A DNA stretch of 64,000 bases from Siphlonurus alternatus (GCA_949825025.1 OX463778.1:17452196-17516195); one strand, 5' to 3'. Counted from the stretch's first letter, positions 47,992 through 59,955 are shown. The notes: generated by a model not told the origin, from the letters alone. Translations and numbers: made by a program.

Positions 47992-48313
47992 CAATAGAGT
48001 ATTGACCTCATTTTTTTTATTACAGAAGTGGATAGAGGGTGCAAAGTTATGCTACCCTGATTTTTTTTCAGATTTTTTAGAGCCCTGGAAGTATTTTTAA
48101 AAAATCATTGAAAGTCCTTTTTGTGACGTCACGCGGCGGCAAGTCCTATCCTTTTCTTAAAGACAGACGCCGCGTGACGTCACAAAATGGACTTTCAATA
48201 ATTTTTTAAAAATACTTCCAGGGCTCTAAAAAATCTGAAAAAAATCAGGGTAGCATAACTTTGCACCCTCTATCCATTTCTGCAATAAAAAAGTTGAGGT
48301 CAATACTCCATTG
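47992..48313. mobile_element. Family A fold-back element, copy 5
   Basis: CAATAGAGTATTGACCTCAT to GAGGTCAATACTCCATTG, 322 bp, with well preserved arms. CRE-type sites: GTGACGTCACGCGGCGGC and GCCGCGTGACGTCAC. Confidence 0.9.
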
Positions 48314-50265
48314 TCACGCTGTGTCAAAAATTCATTGGTAAAAATGTATCAATTGTATATTTCGTTAATATTTTTTGGAATATCTACAGTAAATGCAGTT
48401 AACACTTTTACGTCAAAAGTTTTTGTTAATTAATGTAAAAAATACACCCATTTAAAGCCCACGTAATCAAGTTTGAATTAGCGCATGCAACAGTACAACT
48501 TCACACGAAAAAGCGTAATATTTAATATTAGGAGTGAACAATTATCATAGTTCCCTAATCTCAATTAGGGAAATTGAGATAATTAATTAATTATAATTAA
48601 TTAATTATAATAATGATAATTATAATAATAATTAATTAATTAATTATGATAATTATGATAATTAATTGAGATAATTATCTCAATTATCTCAATTATTACT
48701 GATTGAAAATTCAACAGCTTATAACTATTTTTTTTATTGAGAATTAACATTAAAATGTCAAACGTTCCATGACCAAATTAAACACTCTGTAAATTCTGTC
48801 ATAAATGAGATATTATATAGGTATGTCAAAGTTGTCGGATTATCTGACTCAATTACACCAAAATATACACTCGCCCTAAAACAATTCATTTCGTAACTGA
48901 AGATAATAATTATTATTTACTAAAACCAGCTATATATAGAAAGTTATAATTATAAATATATTGTTTTCACTAATAGCATCGCAGCAATTTTTATTTATTA
49001 AAGCAGATGCGTGAGGGTTACAAGATGAGATTGCATTATTATAACTTGCATTTTTTTTTTTTTTTTTTTTTTTTGTATTTGTGACGCTTGCGTCAGTTGC
49101 GTTCTAAATACATACATGACTATGACGTCACAGCGTGTTTATCGATTGAAGGGTGTTGGGATATTCCAAACTATATATACAATGTCGCATCCCCATGGGC
49201 CATTTTTTTAGCTGCGAATCGTAATAAATATAATTATTTTTAACTACATGTTCATGTGGAATTTTAATTTCAATCATAACAACATACATACAACTTGTTG
49301 AATCTCCGTGCAGGAAAATTACTGATAAAAACACATCGATGCAGAGTTGTAGTTTAATTCATATTTATTATGTTATAAATTTTTTACTGGTGTAATGATG
49401 ATGAATAATGTCATGTGAAATTTATTTTATGTTACATATGTTACCATACATGCAAAACCTATAAATAATAGGTTACATATTTTATATTATGTATACATGA
49501 AATTTCAATTTTGAAATTTTCTAAATTATTGGATACAGAAAATATAAATATTTTTATGATTTATTATCGTAAATCAATTACGCTCCATGGTGACTCCGGC
49601 ACATATTTATATTTTATCACAAAAGATTAAATAATACCAACTATTTATAATAAGTTTTGCCGCATGCAGGATTTTATGGATACCATTTTGATTTTTTTAA
49701 TAACAGCTATTATTTCTTATGAATTATGAATGTTAGAATGATAGTGGCTAGGGTAATCGTAACTTCTCATAGTTAGGGTCATTTAAGAGTCTTAACTCTC
49801 TCTGCAGCGGACTAATTAGCCATAGCACGTCATTAAAAAAGCAGTAAAGTCTGCTAATGTAAGAAGAATGGTTTCAATATACGATAAAGACCATACCAGG
49901 GCTAATGTCCTACAAGAGTAGTGCTATAGACTATGCACTACTATGGACTACATATTATAATACAAAGTTTAGCTGGAAAAGAGTAGTGAGATTATCCTTA
50001 AGAAAAGTTCCCACCGCTTTCTAAGTTAAAGTTCTCAAAAAATTTCTTAATATAATTAAGTTTCATTTCAATGTAACAGTAATAAAAATAACTTCATATA
50101 ATATAATATAGGCTATAATAGGATGTTCGTAAACATTTAGAGCATTATTGTAGCATGTAGTTCTTTTAATTAATTTATACAATTATAGTTAATGTAATAG
50201 TTATTTTGACCCAAAAGTAATTTTATCTTGATACACACACCAATTGTTTAATTAAGTGCAGTGAC
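48314..50265. other. AT-rich DNA, no gene
   Basis: It has a TTAATTA/TAATTAATT simple-sequence block at 48560-48700 made of overlapping palindromes, and a T run at 49050-49074. No exon was recognised. Confidence 0.5.
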
Positions 50266-50500
50266 CATGAACATCCACTTTGTGACCTCTTGCGATCTAA
50301 TGCGTCTTACACATGGCCATGGCACGCATGTTATAATAGGTCGCCGAGCACTTTATTAAAGGGGAGCACACACCCGCGGAACGTGGCAGATTTAAAGCCT
50401 GCCACAACGAGCGATCCCTTCTGTCAGCCCGCGTGGCAGATCTGTCCTTTGTCAACGTGAAAAATCCGGTGCGGATAAACATTTTTGTTACCAGAGATTA
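50266..50500. other. GC-richer island
   Basis: Stands out from the flanks. TGGCAGATTTAAAGCCTGCCA forms an imperfect hairpin and GTGGCAGAT recurs at 50383 and 50433. The minus frame is open for 61 codons but shows no known domain. It is possibly a small repeat. Confidence 0.25.
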
Positions 50501-53204
50501 CAGCCTCAAATAAAATCCTCTTAAAAATTTTAGAATTTGGCAACATTACATGGTATTTTGAAGCTTGAATTAATTGTTGATTTTTTTAAAAAATACAATT
50601 TTTTTTTCGATTTATACACATCAGGACAGATAGCACATTACCTGCTTTATTGTTGTCTATGGAAGTGTTCAATCTTTTGACATTGTTTTCTATAATTGAA
50701 AATCAACATAATTATTTTATTTCTGGTGTTTACAGCGACAACATTCAAGTTTGCTCGAAACATACACAACTCATCACAAGCTGACATGACATAAAATTTT
50801 CCCATAGACACCATGGATTGATTAATAATGGATTAATGTAAATTTATTAATTATTTTCACTAAATAAAAGCATCATTCACAATTCATACATCACGTACCA
50901 AAAAACATAAGGATTTTTTTACATGATTATTAATTTTGAAATGCCATGCATGGTTGTGCAATTAAAGAAATTAAACTGGTGCTCCAAATTTTCCAATATT
51001 TTATTTAACAAAAAAAATTGTTGATATTTGTTATTGAAATACAAAAGAAAATCAGCATATTTATTGTACTTTTAACTTTATACTGTCTTCTTTTTTTTTT
51101 ACCATTACATTCTGAATTGGTCCACCAGATATTATTGAAATTTCATACAATATGCCTGCAAGCCATCAAGTAAAAATAGAGTAGAAAGGTCAAGTCGAGC
51201 TTGCTAGAAGGCATTTACAATATCAAACAGCTTTGTTAGTCTTTACTGAGATAAAGAAAACAACAGTCAGCTTTTTTGCAATATTCACAAGAAAAATAAA
51301 ATAAATAAAAAGTTAAATATAATGTAAAATGTATACACTATACATCATAGTTTACAAGCATGAAAATAGTTTTCGATAAAATTTTTTTTTTATTAATATA
51401 AATGATTTGAGATAAATATAATAATATAAATATAATTTCATGCAAGAAAAAAACTCCATGTACAGTATATTATATATTATAGGTCCATTAAGCATACTAT
51501 AATTTATTTATAATTATTATTTAATCATGCGCACATTATTTATTGTTCTGAATTATATGATAAAGACACAGGAAGATTCCAGGAGACAGGAAATCTTTAC
51601 GCCAGACTAATTATAAAGATCAATAAAATCGCCGCCAACTTCATCAGGGAAATATTTTATAGCTGTCCATGAGCGAAACGTTTTATTTTATTATTATATT
51701 TAAATAATTTTCTAACGTGTCAATTTCATACTTAACTCAATATTTTTTTTAATTAAGTAAGTTAAGTAAGCATTCAGTAATTAAAATTTAATCATTTAAC
51801 TTATATTAAATTTTACTTGCTACTGATGTTACTAATTTAAAATTAATATTGAGCTGCTAATAATTAAATTATAACGATATAATTAATCATATGTAATGTA
51901 CTTATCCTAAAGTCACTCAGATTATTTATAGCTTCATTAATTGAGTGCAGCACTGCCAGACTACTTGATGTGGTATGCAGCAATTTTGCTCTCCATCAGA
52001 CAGGAATTTCCAGCATTTATAAGCCTTTCAGTGGCTTTCAGTAAGAGTTATTTATTAATTATGTGTTTATTCATAATTTGTGCATGATCTATTTATAAAC
52101 TTGAACAACTATAATCTGATATTTAGCATTTACCATGCCACTATATTGTGGCTTCATATATTTAATAGCATTTTAATAAGTTTTTGTATAGTAATTCAAA
52201 TTTTTTGTACCCATTAAAACTTTTAATAACATAGTTATTCATTAATAAAAAATTAGTTTCCAATATTAGATTTGAAAAGCATTTAAGGTTGCACTACACT
52301 TATAAAATAGCTATTGTATATTTTGTGCTTTTTACTTTATTTATATATTTGAAATAATTAAATATTTTTTTAATCGTCTTTGTATTTTTTTTATTATTAT
52401 TATTATTATTTCACAAATTGTATAGTTAATTTGCAGTTACATAATTTTGAAAATACACTTTTATGATTACTTATGACTTATACTATTCCGTCCGAGCAAA
52501 ATTATTTCACTTTTTCAGTAAATTCATAATATATCTTATATAAATTACTGTCATAAAATATGGACTTATATATTTGGTCCCTTCAAATGTTAATCAGTAA
52601 TCAGGGCTGTTTAAGCATTGGCAGAGTATAATAATTAGTGCAGTGGCAAAAAACTCGATCATTATTGTATTGGGAAGGAGAAAAAGCCAAGGCACTACTG
52701 GTCAAATGAGTTTTAAACATAAAAGATTTTTTTTTTTTAATTGCAAAAAATACAAAATTAGAAACATGAAATTATAATATATTTATAATGTTTTTAGCAT
52801 ATGACGTGGTAATAAAAGAAATTGTTTCTCCGCTTAATCCTCAGTTGACTGGTACTATAAGAGCCTTGTCCTTTTCTCCCCCTAGCAGTATACATACAAT
52901 TAATATAACTTTATATAATATAATATATTTTTTAAACATTATTTAAATTTACCCTTCTAGTCCAATGTTTACAAATGTAAAATTTGGTACCTATAAAAAT
53001 AAATTAAACAAGCGTGTATAAAGCGAGCTGTATGAAATATTTCTGTTTGTAGAGTCCACAACAGCGTTACAGTAAACGGCTAATTACTTCCATAATTACT
53101 CTCGCACAGACTCACATGAAACGGTAGAATACTTTATGAAGATTTACTGTAAAGTATCAAGTTGATGACGGGAAAAATAAAACATTTTTTCCTTTCTTTT
53201 TTTT
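50501..53204. other. AT-rich DNA, presumed opsin intron or flank
   Basis: No exon recognised and no open frame worth naming. The helix-1 exon of the opsin (expected GN-x2-V motif) was looked for and not found. Confidence 0.5.
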
Positions 53205-53606
53205 TTAAGGTAGAGATAACGCTGTTCGACTTAGTCTATTTTTATTAACATGTAAAGCTTAGCAAATTCACAAAAATTCTTAAATTTTTTTGAGAGGTAG
53301 ATATTAGTGCCTGAAAGTCATAGAAAAAATTTCAAAACAATTTAACAAGCTGATTTTTTTTAAATATATATATTTTTTTTAATTTTCGGCATGTACAGTA
53401 TAGGGCTTTCCCATGCAGAGAAAAACTAAAAACTTAATTAAAAAAAATAGGCTTGTTAAATTGTTTTGAAACTTTTTCTATGGCTTTTAGGCACTCTAAT
53501 ATCTGCCTCTAGAAAAAATTTCAAAATTGTTGTGAATTTGCTAAGGTTTACATGTTAATCAAAGGGGACTACGTATAACAGCTGATCGACGTTATCTCTA
53601 CCTTAA
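53205..53606. mobile_element. Fold-back (MITE-like) element 5' of the opsin exon
   Basis: A 402-bp imperfect inverted repeat. The left end TTAAGGTAGAGATAACG matches the reverse complement of the right end CGTTATCTCTACCTTAA. Further arm matches are TTAACATGTAAA with TTTACATGTTAA, and a central pair around 53340 and 53450 that includes TTGTTAAATTG. TTAA at both outer ends suits a piggyBac-type target, but the end could also be drawn a few bases further in. There is no coding capacity. It lies 18 bp before the duplicated acceptor unit. Confidence 0.75.
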
Positions 53607-53623
53607 AATCAAACATAATCCTA

Positions 53624-53703
53624 TTTAGTCTGGTTGGGCTATATGATATCACAGATTTTTCCTTTATGTTAGCAGTTATGGACACCACTGAACCTAATTC
53701 TGT
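53624..53703 (+). repeat. Tandem duplicate of the opsin exon's acceptor and first codons (decoy acceptor)
   Basis: An 80-bp unit repeats just before the exon. The motif GGTTGGGCTATA recurs at 53632 and 53711, and ATATCACAGATT and TTATGGAC recur 79-80 bp apart. The upstream copy keeps a polypyrimidine tract and an acceptor (TTAGCAG, ending 53675) followed by TTATGGACACC. Its first ten codons encode the same residues as the real exon, LWTPLNLILF, with four third-position differences. Splicing to the upstream copy would read LWTPLNLILFSMVGL and then stop at TAA (53721-53723), so it would make a truncated product. It is therefore probably a silent or decoy site rather than an alternative exon. 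Confidence 0.85.
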
Positions 53704-53755
53704 TCAGTATGGTTGGGCTATAATATCACAGATTGTTTTTCCTTTTTGTTGGTAG

Positions 53756-53915
53756 TTATGGACGCCGCTGAACCTGATTCTCTTCAACCTGGTGTGCTCG
53801 GACTTCTCGGTGTCAGTGCTGGGCAACCCCGTCACCTTCACCGCCGCGCTGCTCAGGGGCTGGGTGTTCGGACGCACTGCCTGCGTGGCTTATGGCTTCT
53901 TCATGTCTCTGCTAG
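53756..53915 (+). CDS. Internal exon of a ciliary-type opsin (c-opsin / pteropsin-like)
   Basis: This exon encodes part of a light-sensing GPCR of the photoreceptor or neuronal membrane. It reads 53 full codons plus one base, starting LWTPLNLILF and ending in GFFMSLL plus the first base of a Gly codon. It aligns without gaps to bovine rhodopsin from L68 to G121: TPLN of helix 2 (N73), the helix-2 Asp (SD, D83), the GW-FG turn of extracellular loop 1, the disulfide Cys (TAC, C110) and GFF at 114-116. The residue at the E113 counterion site is Tyr, as in most invertebrate opsins. The acceptor is a T-rich tract ending GGTAG at 53755; the donor is AG/GTAAGTC. The phase-1 end falls exactly at the position of vertebrate RHO intron 1, which favours c-opsin over r-opsin. 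The exon is strongly GC-rich in third positions, unlike its flanks. No other exon was recognised, so both flanking introns are long or the gene is partial here. Confidence 0.9.
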
Positions 53916-55300
53916 GTAAGTCGACCATATGAATTTCATTGGGATATAAGCTATCAGCTATCATTTAAACAAACGATTTTCATATTTTTTTCTAGTCCAA
54001 TGTTTTTTCATTATTTAATTAATTGTGTCCGAGTTCAAGAGTTTGTACAGAACTTTTCGCTGTCACAATTTATCAGGTGTCGCTTAAACGCTCACATATG
54101 AATTATTATACTGCATCACAAGTACACTATTCACTTCAGTTCACGTGAGCTCATGCATGCCGGACTGAGAGATTTCAGTATGATCGGATATTAAAACAGC
54201 AGCCATATTTAGGTCACTCTGAAAGATAATCTCATCTAGAAAGCAATTTATATGTTCAAGAAATTTGCTGAAGTTTATAACAAAGGGTCAAATTTCCTCT
54301 TTATAATCATTGGTAACAATGAGGTTAATGGAATTAATCACACGCATCAATGACAAAGAACAAAATTGTGAAATAAAATTGAAAAAATATGATCCAAGAT
54401 TATCTGACGCGATTCACGAGAGATATGCCATGAAAAAGCTATCCAGCTGCATACCTCATCAATATAACCACGGTTAAAGTTAGTCTAACCTCAATTCACG
54501 AGAAACCTGTGCATGATTGTCTGTATCGTGAGTTGTGCCCATTTATATTAAACCTTTTTTTAATGACCTCACTTTAAATTTCATATAACTGTTTTTATTA
54601 TAAAATTGGTGATGATATATTGTATTATTATCAGTATAATATATCATTGTTATTGTTAATATTGGAAGCGAGATATGTTTTGACTGAGATAAATATTATA
54701 AATTTATACTATAAAATTTATTTAATTATTAAATTAATTCACATTTACTTGGTAATTGTTAATAATACACAACACATTATAATAAGTATGGAGATGAATA
54801 CTCGGTACTTTATAAAGGGAAAGTAATACGTTTGTCACGTACACATTTGCTTCCATTTTCCGAGAAGCATTAATTTCCGATCTGTGGTTAAATTAATATT
54901 CCCTCTAATATTATACTGCATATTTGTGGTCCTCCTCTGCACGAAGGTAATGTTAATTCATGCAGAATTCACACACTACTTCACATTTTATAATAATGCA
55001 CATATTAATTACAAATCTTATGATATGGAACTGCAAATACAACAAAACGAACCAATCCACAAATATTTTGTGATAAATTATTTGAAAATATGCTTACATC
55101 AGTAAAATACACTTAATTGAATTTTCTTGTACTCGACTTACTTGTTACACAGAATGTTATAGTTATGTAAAAGCAAAGTTCTGTTATGTTTTAACATTGC
55201 CGGAATGGCTATTTTGATTTGAATGGAGTGTTCAGAAATATATTATACTCTACTAGACAAGTGCACTGCTTGTTGGTCACAACTGAATATTTAGTCTTCA
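53916..55300 (+). other. Presumed opsin intron, proximal part
   Basis: AT-rich DNA following the GTAAGT donor. I find no downstream opsin exon here; helix 3 would continue with a DRY-type motif. The only sub-structure is a degenerate relative of the 4864-5017 element at about 54405-54550, with CGCGATTCACGAG at one end and TCGTGAGTTGTGCCC at the other. The open frames at 54620-54826 and 54884-55105 are AT-rich and look like chance. Confidence 0.5.
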
Positions 55301-55312
55301 ACTCGCCAGCTC

Positions 55313-55500
55313 TTCGTGGATCTGAAGAGTTGCTTATAAAGGATTTTGTGGTTCTCTTCCAAACCGAGGCGGTAGCAATCCATCCCAGTATTTGGTAGTT
55401 GTGCTGAAAGAACCATGGAACTCTTCTTAAAGTTCGATGCGTTTTTTATTAAAGATGCCGTCAATCAGTTCTCGGATTGACCATATTGTGTTCTTTAGCT
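55313..55500 (-). pseudogene. Possible decayed coding fragment, minus strand
   Basis: Two overlapping minus frames look protein-like in succession. The first reads NTIWSIRELIDGIFNKKRIE and stops. The second reads MVLSAQLPNTGMDCYRLGLE, continues to SWRVED and stops near 55292. A frame change between them would make one longer relic. Codon composition is GC-richer than the flanks. The family is not recognised; a transposon protein is the likeliest source. Confidence 0.25.
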
Positions 55501-55714
55501 ACCATGTACTTTTTTTTATTTTTTATTTTAAAGCCAGATACTGACACTACATGGGCAGTGATGAATTAGCCTGCTCGTTGAAGTTACTAATTTTGAAATT
55601 AACAGATTCCCTGGTGTAATCAATTACTTTTACTATTAATTTTTTTTTATCAAACCCTGTTGGGTACCTCTACTTACTATAAAATTTACATACTAATTTG
55701 AAACTCCGAACCTT

Positions 55715-56052
55715 CCGAAACCCTAACTTGAGCGTTTCGTGGGCTCATCCGGAACGGGTGCGGCCACGGCCTTGCAATCCATCCCGGCATCATTTGCCTG
55801 CGACTGACAATGAGGGTAACGTGGAAACCTCAGCCATTCAGCCAGGATGGACGCTACAGCTTTTGTCAATGAACCGGAAAGGCAATGGTCCAAAGCCAGG
55901 GGAATCACATATAGTGGAAAAACGCGACGATTTACCCCTGGGTGGGAAACGTGATTTTTTAAATGGTCACCCATCCAACTACTAACCATGCTCGGCGTTG
56001 CTTGACTTCGGTGATCTAACGAGATCCGGTCAAGCGCACTGCGCACACCTCC
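55715..56052 (-). mobile_element. 5S rRNA-derived SINE (antisense), well preserved
   Basis: On the minus strand it starts near 56052 with GTGTGCGCAGTGCGCTTGAC. Then comes the 5S-like internal promoter: ATCTCGTTAGATCACCGAAG, TCAAGCAACGCCGAGCATGG and TTGGATGGGTGACC. The body has CCACCCAGGGGTAAATCGTC, AGCGTCCATCCTGGCTGAAT and ATGATGCCGGGATGGATTGC, and ends around CCGGATGAGCCCACGAAACG. The 110-codon minus frame (55723-56055) runs through the whole SINE and is not a gene. It is the best copy in the window and may be fairly young. Confidence 0.8.
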
Positions 56053-56055
56053 CAC

Positions 56056-57200
56056 AAAGGAGCAGAAAAAAATTAAAAAATAGCAACATTTTATCGAGCC
56101 TTAAATTGTAAAGTTAATGTAAAGTAACCTTATTGTGAAGTTTGTGAATAATTAGTGAAAAATAATGATAATTAAAGAGACTTCAGACATTTTTGTTTTG
56201 GCTGCTCATTTTTCAGAGGGAAATAAAGAAGAAAAAATGGTAAATTTCGTATAAAGAAGACCAGCAGAGGGAGTTTATAACACATTAATTATTCAGTATA
56301 ACAACAAGTCTAAATTAAATCCTGTTTATTATACTTAAGATGATTTTGTTTTTAATTATTTTTCCGTATTCTACCTTCGGGTGCCCGACAACCAAGAGGA
56401 GCTAGTAAGATGGCTGGATAACGAGGTTATTGATAGGAAAAAAGGTGGCTGTGACCTTGTGTTAGGTGCTGCTCCGGTAAAACGTAATTATTTGTTAAGT
56501 AATTAGCTTAAGTACCTTTGTGATGAGCAGTGAAAGAGAGAAATTTACATGTTCGCACTATAAGTTGCATTTTTCAGTTCATCGCCATACAGAAAAGTGT
56601 TACGTCTTATTTTATTATTTATGGTGCAATTTGTATTCATAAAAATTGAGAAGTCAGGATTTTACTTTTCTGCATCATTTTGGTATTATTTTTTACGTGA
56701 TGTTCATTCAGTTCATTCACTTGATACATGACTATGATTTAACAATATTAGGGAGTACGTGTTGCGCCCGTAACTGGCAACACTATATAACGTACCTTCG
56801 CAATGTTAATCTTTCAACCAAAAAAATGTCCTTTTTTTACTTGTTTAAAAGAATTGTACTAAACGTTAAAAAACTGTTGTTTTTAAGCCAAGGTTTACTA
56901 AACCATTTTACGCCCCAGAGCAACTATGAATATCGACATCTTTGCAAAGCTCGAGATTCAAAATTACTAACATATTTTTTTTTTTTTAAACTAACATAAA
57001 GCTACGTCCGTTTCAACAGTTACTGCGATCCACCCAAATTAATACCAGCATTAATGAGGACAAAGCTTTAAATTGTAAGAATAACATTATACATCGTCAA
57101 CTACTATCCACACTAAACACTTTGGCAATATGTGAACTTATATATTGATATATAATATTGAAATAATTAATTCATTTAATGATTAAATCATGAAAAAAAA
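56056..57200. other. AT-rich DNA, no gene
   Basis: It contains GGGTGCCCGACAAC at 56380, also found at 20850, as a short shared motif without context. The open frame at 56646-56999 (117 codons) is AT-rich, with no domain that I can see, and starts in simple sequence; I treat it as chance. Confidence 0.45.
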
Positions 57201-57536
57201 AGCGTGGTGAGTACTTGGATGGATGATCGTTTCAAGTAAAAATTACGTAACTTCCTCCCTAGGGTAAATTCATCTCGTTTTCCACCCAGTGCAGTGTTTC
57301 ACTTGTATGTGGTTCCCCAGACTTTGGACATCACTTTGGTCCATTGATGAAATGTAAAGGTCTCCCTTTTGAGTCTTCTGACTGAGGTTTTACATGGTCC
57401 CCTCAGTCTCACCTCAGCGAATGCTGGGACGCGTAGCAGTCCGTAGCCACAATCTTTTTGCTTCCTTATCCCTACCACCTCATGCTCTCATTACTCATAA
57501 GGGTGTATTCTTTAAAAAAAAAAAAAAAAAAAAAAG
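57201..57536 (+). mobile_element. 5S rRNA-derived SINE, 5'-truncated, with poly-A
   Basis: It starts within the 5S head at AGCGTGGTGAGTACTTGGAT followed by GGATGATCGTTTCAAG. The body has CCTCCCTAGGGTAAATTC, TGTGGTTCCCCAGACTTTGG and GACTGAGGTTTTACATGG, the last two being related to the 55715 SINE body. It ends with a run of about 22 A at 57514-57535. Confidence 0.7.
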
Positions 57537-59399
57537 TTAAATCCAAGTGCTTGTTGTGTGGATGAAAAAGCAAGTGTGTAAGTAATTTTGTGACTTTCCA
57601 GGAAACAAGTAGGAAATAAAAATATATAAAGGTGTTATTATAAGCTAAAATCTCTATAAATCTCGGAACTAGTGGACTAACTTTTCAATGCAGTGAAGCG
57701 TGCTGTGAAGGTTGGATAGCTTCTTGCCCTCTTCTAGCGTGTTAGCGTTCGATATTGGTCCAACTTGCTACGCAAACTATTAAAATAGCTCTCCTATAAC
57801 ATGCATCATTTAACGTAAACCTTATAGAGCTTGGTTGATTGAGGTTTCGACTTTCAATATTATTCAAGCCAGCAAGTGATAATATTCTGAAAATTGTTTT
57901 TTTTTTTTTTAAATACAATATTAAATTATAATACATTGTATGCCTAACTTTTTACTTTATAAACTAAATTTAATTAATAACTAAATTTTATACGTAATCC
58001 AACCATGACGTTTCCTGTACGTTGTCCTTCATGTTTTCCTTGAAGAGCGATAGTGGAACATTTTTTTTTTAATTGTTTCCGTCACTGAAAGTTTTCACCC
58101 AGGTTCGAGTTCCTTTTAGTTCTACTCTCTTTGTGGCAAAGAACAACATTTCATTGAGACAATATATTAATTATAACATTCAACACAATTTAACAAATAT
58201 AACAAAGTATACCATTAATTATTAGTTTCATTGTCTTATGACCGAGTAAATTTGTTATTTTTTTAACGTAAAAACTAAAAGTTTCTATATATGTTAAATC
58301 AATTTGAAAACTTACTCCCACACTCACTGAATATAATTTTAGAAAATTTATTTATTCCTGTTAAACTATATATCATACAACATAATACAACCCAACAAAT
58401 TTCAAATTTTTATTTTTTTTTCACGTGAAGTTGTAATGTTGGTAAATACCCCTAATATATTAATATGCAATTCAAAATTGAATTCAAAATAATTATTTTT
58501 ATTTTTCCTGCAATCTAAACGTGGTGATTCTTGTTTTGTTGAAGTTATTAGGACAGATGACAACTACTGTCGGAGTCAAAAAGGTGTGCAATGTGACTTT
58601 GGAGTGTCGTAACTCAAAGTTCAACTGATGGCGTAGAACAATGTACAATGTATTAAATCCTTACAACGGGAAATTTTAATTGTTCTCTATTATACATTGC
58701 AGTGAAAGACTAATGTTATATTTTGAGAGCGAAAATTGAAATTTAGATTTGTGTTTTTTCAATAAGGCAATTACCGTCGTATAAAATCATTAAATTTTCC
58801 TACCGATGTGCATTTATAATAACAATAATTTTTTATTGGGTTTAAAAATACAAAGTTTGGAGGGAAAATATTAATAAAAATTAACATATACAAAACCCAA
58901 TTGGTGAATGCAAAAGACGAAAGTCCATACACAAAATGCATACATTCACCCAAAGAAAATAATATAAATCAGACAATAATATTGTAACTACTTCGTCAAA
59001 ATAATAAAATGAAAATTTAAACAATTAATAAAACAACAAACACATAATTGAAAATTAAAAATGAATATAAATTTATAGAATCGAGTCATATATAAATTTT
59101 AGGAGCAATTAACGGGACTCAGTACTCATACTACAGCAACAGTAATTTCATTGTCTCAAATTGAGTTGTAAATTTTCAAATAAATTATATTGAAAAAGTC
59201 TAGAATCATCTCTCTAAAAAAAGTATTTTTCCGGGGAAAAGTAATTAGCCAAAAGCAAAGGTCAGAGGTAGTCAATTACTTATTTAAAATCATAGACAGC
59301 TAGTCAGGGGGGTAAGAAAAGTGCCTTACCTTCGCCATAAAGTTGAATAAATAAAATAAATAATTGTCTTAATTCCTTTAATAATTTCGAGACTGCTCG
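57537..59399. other. AT-rich DNA, no gene
   Basis: Contains a partial copy of the long dispersed repeat at 58830-58955 (AAAATACAAAGTTTGGAGGG; compare 16515-16620). Otherwise nothing recognised. Confidence 0.45.
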
Positions 59400-59955
59400 A
59401 ATAGTTCAAGTAGTCCTCCATATCAAACCAAAATTCAAAAAATTCTATCTCAAATAGGTTTGCCAGAAAAAAATTCCAAAGTCAGAGTGAACGCGTCGCT
59501 TAACATGGGGCCTTACCTGACAAAGACCCTCGAATATCTCGAAAAAATACACCGTTAGGTGGTATGAAAAAAATATAGTAATGTTCTATGACCCAAGCTT
59601 TAACCAAAAACCGATTAAAAAAAAATTCTCTCGAATCCATTTTTCCGTAAAAAAATCAAGAAAATCTAACCATGTTAATTCCCATAAGATTTTTTATTAT
59701 TTTTTTACGGAAAAATGGATTCGAGAGAATTTTTTTTTAATCGGTTTTTGGTTAAAACTTGAGTCATAGAACATCACTATATTTTTTTCATACCGCCTAA
59801 CGGTGTATTTTTTCGAGATATTCGAGGGTTTTTGTCAGGTAAGGCCCCATGTTAAGCGACGCGTTCACTCTGACTTTGCAATTTTTTTCTGGCAAACCTA
59901 TTTGAGATAGAATTTTTTGAATTTTGGTTTGATATGGAGGACTACTTGAACTATT
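59400..59955. mobile_element. 556-bp near-perfect palindrome
   Basis: AATAGTTCAAGTAGTCCTCC is mirrored by GGAGGACTACTTGAACTATT. The arms (about 265 bp each) have very few mismatches, for example GAACGCGTCGCTTAACATGG and CGGAAAAATGGATTCGAGAG paired with their complements. The loop is short, centred near 59680. The minus frame at 59797-60063 and the plus frame at 59581-59769 come from the arms. High arm identity suggests recent origin or arm-to-arm conversion. Confidence 0.9.

Noticed and set aside
53713..53919. 68-codon plus ORF over the opsin exon
   Set aside because: Wrong frame; the opsin frame is one base shifted and gives the TPLN, SD, TAC and GFF motifs.
55723..56055. 110-codon minus ORF, and the 95-codon plus ORF at 55698-55985
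   Set aside because: Both lie wholly within the 5S-derived SINE.
56646..56999. 117-codon plus ORF
   Set aside because: AT-driven composition, no splice or promoter context and no recognisable motif.
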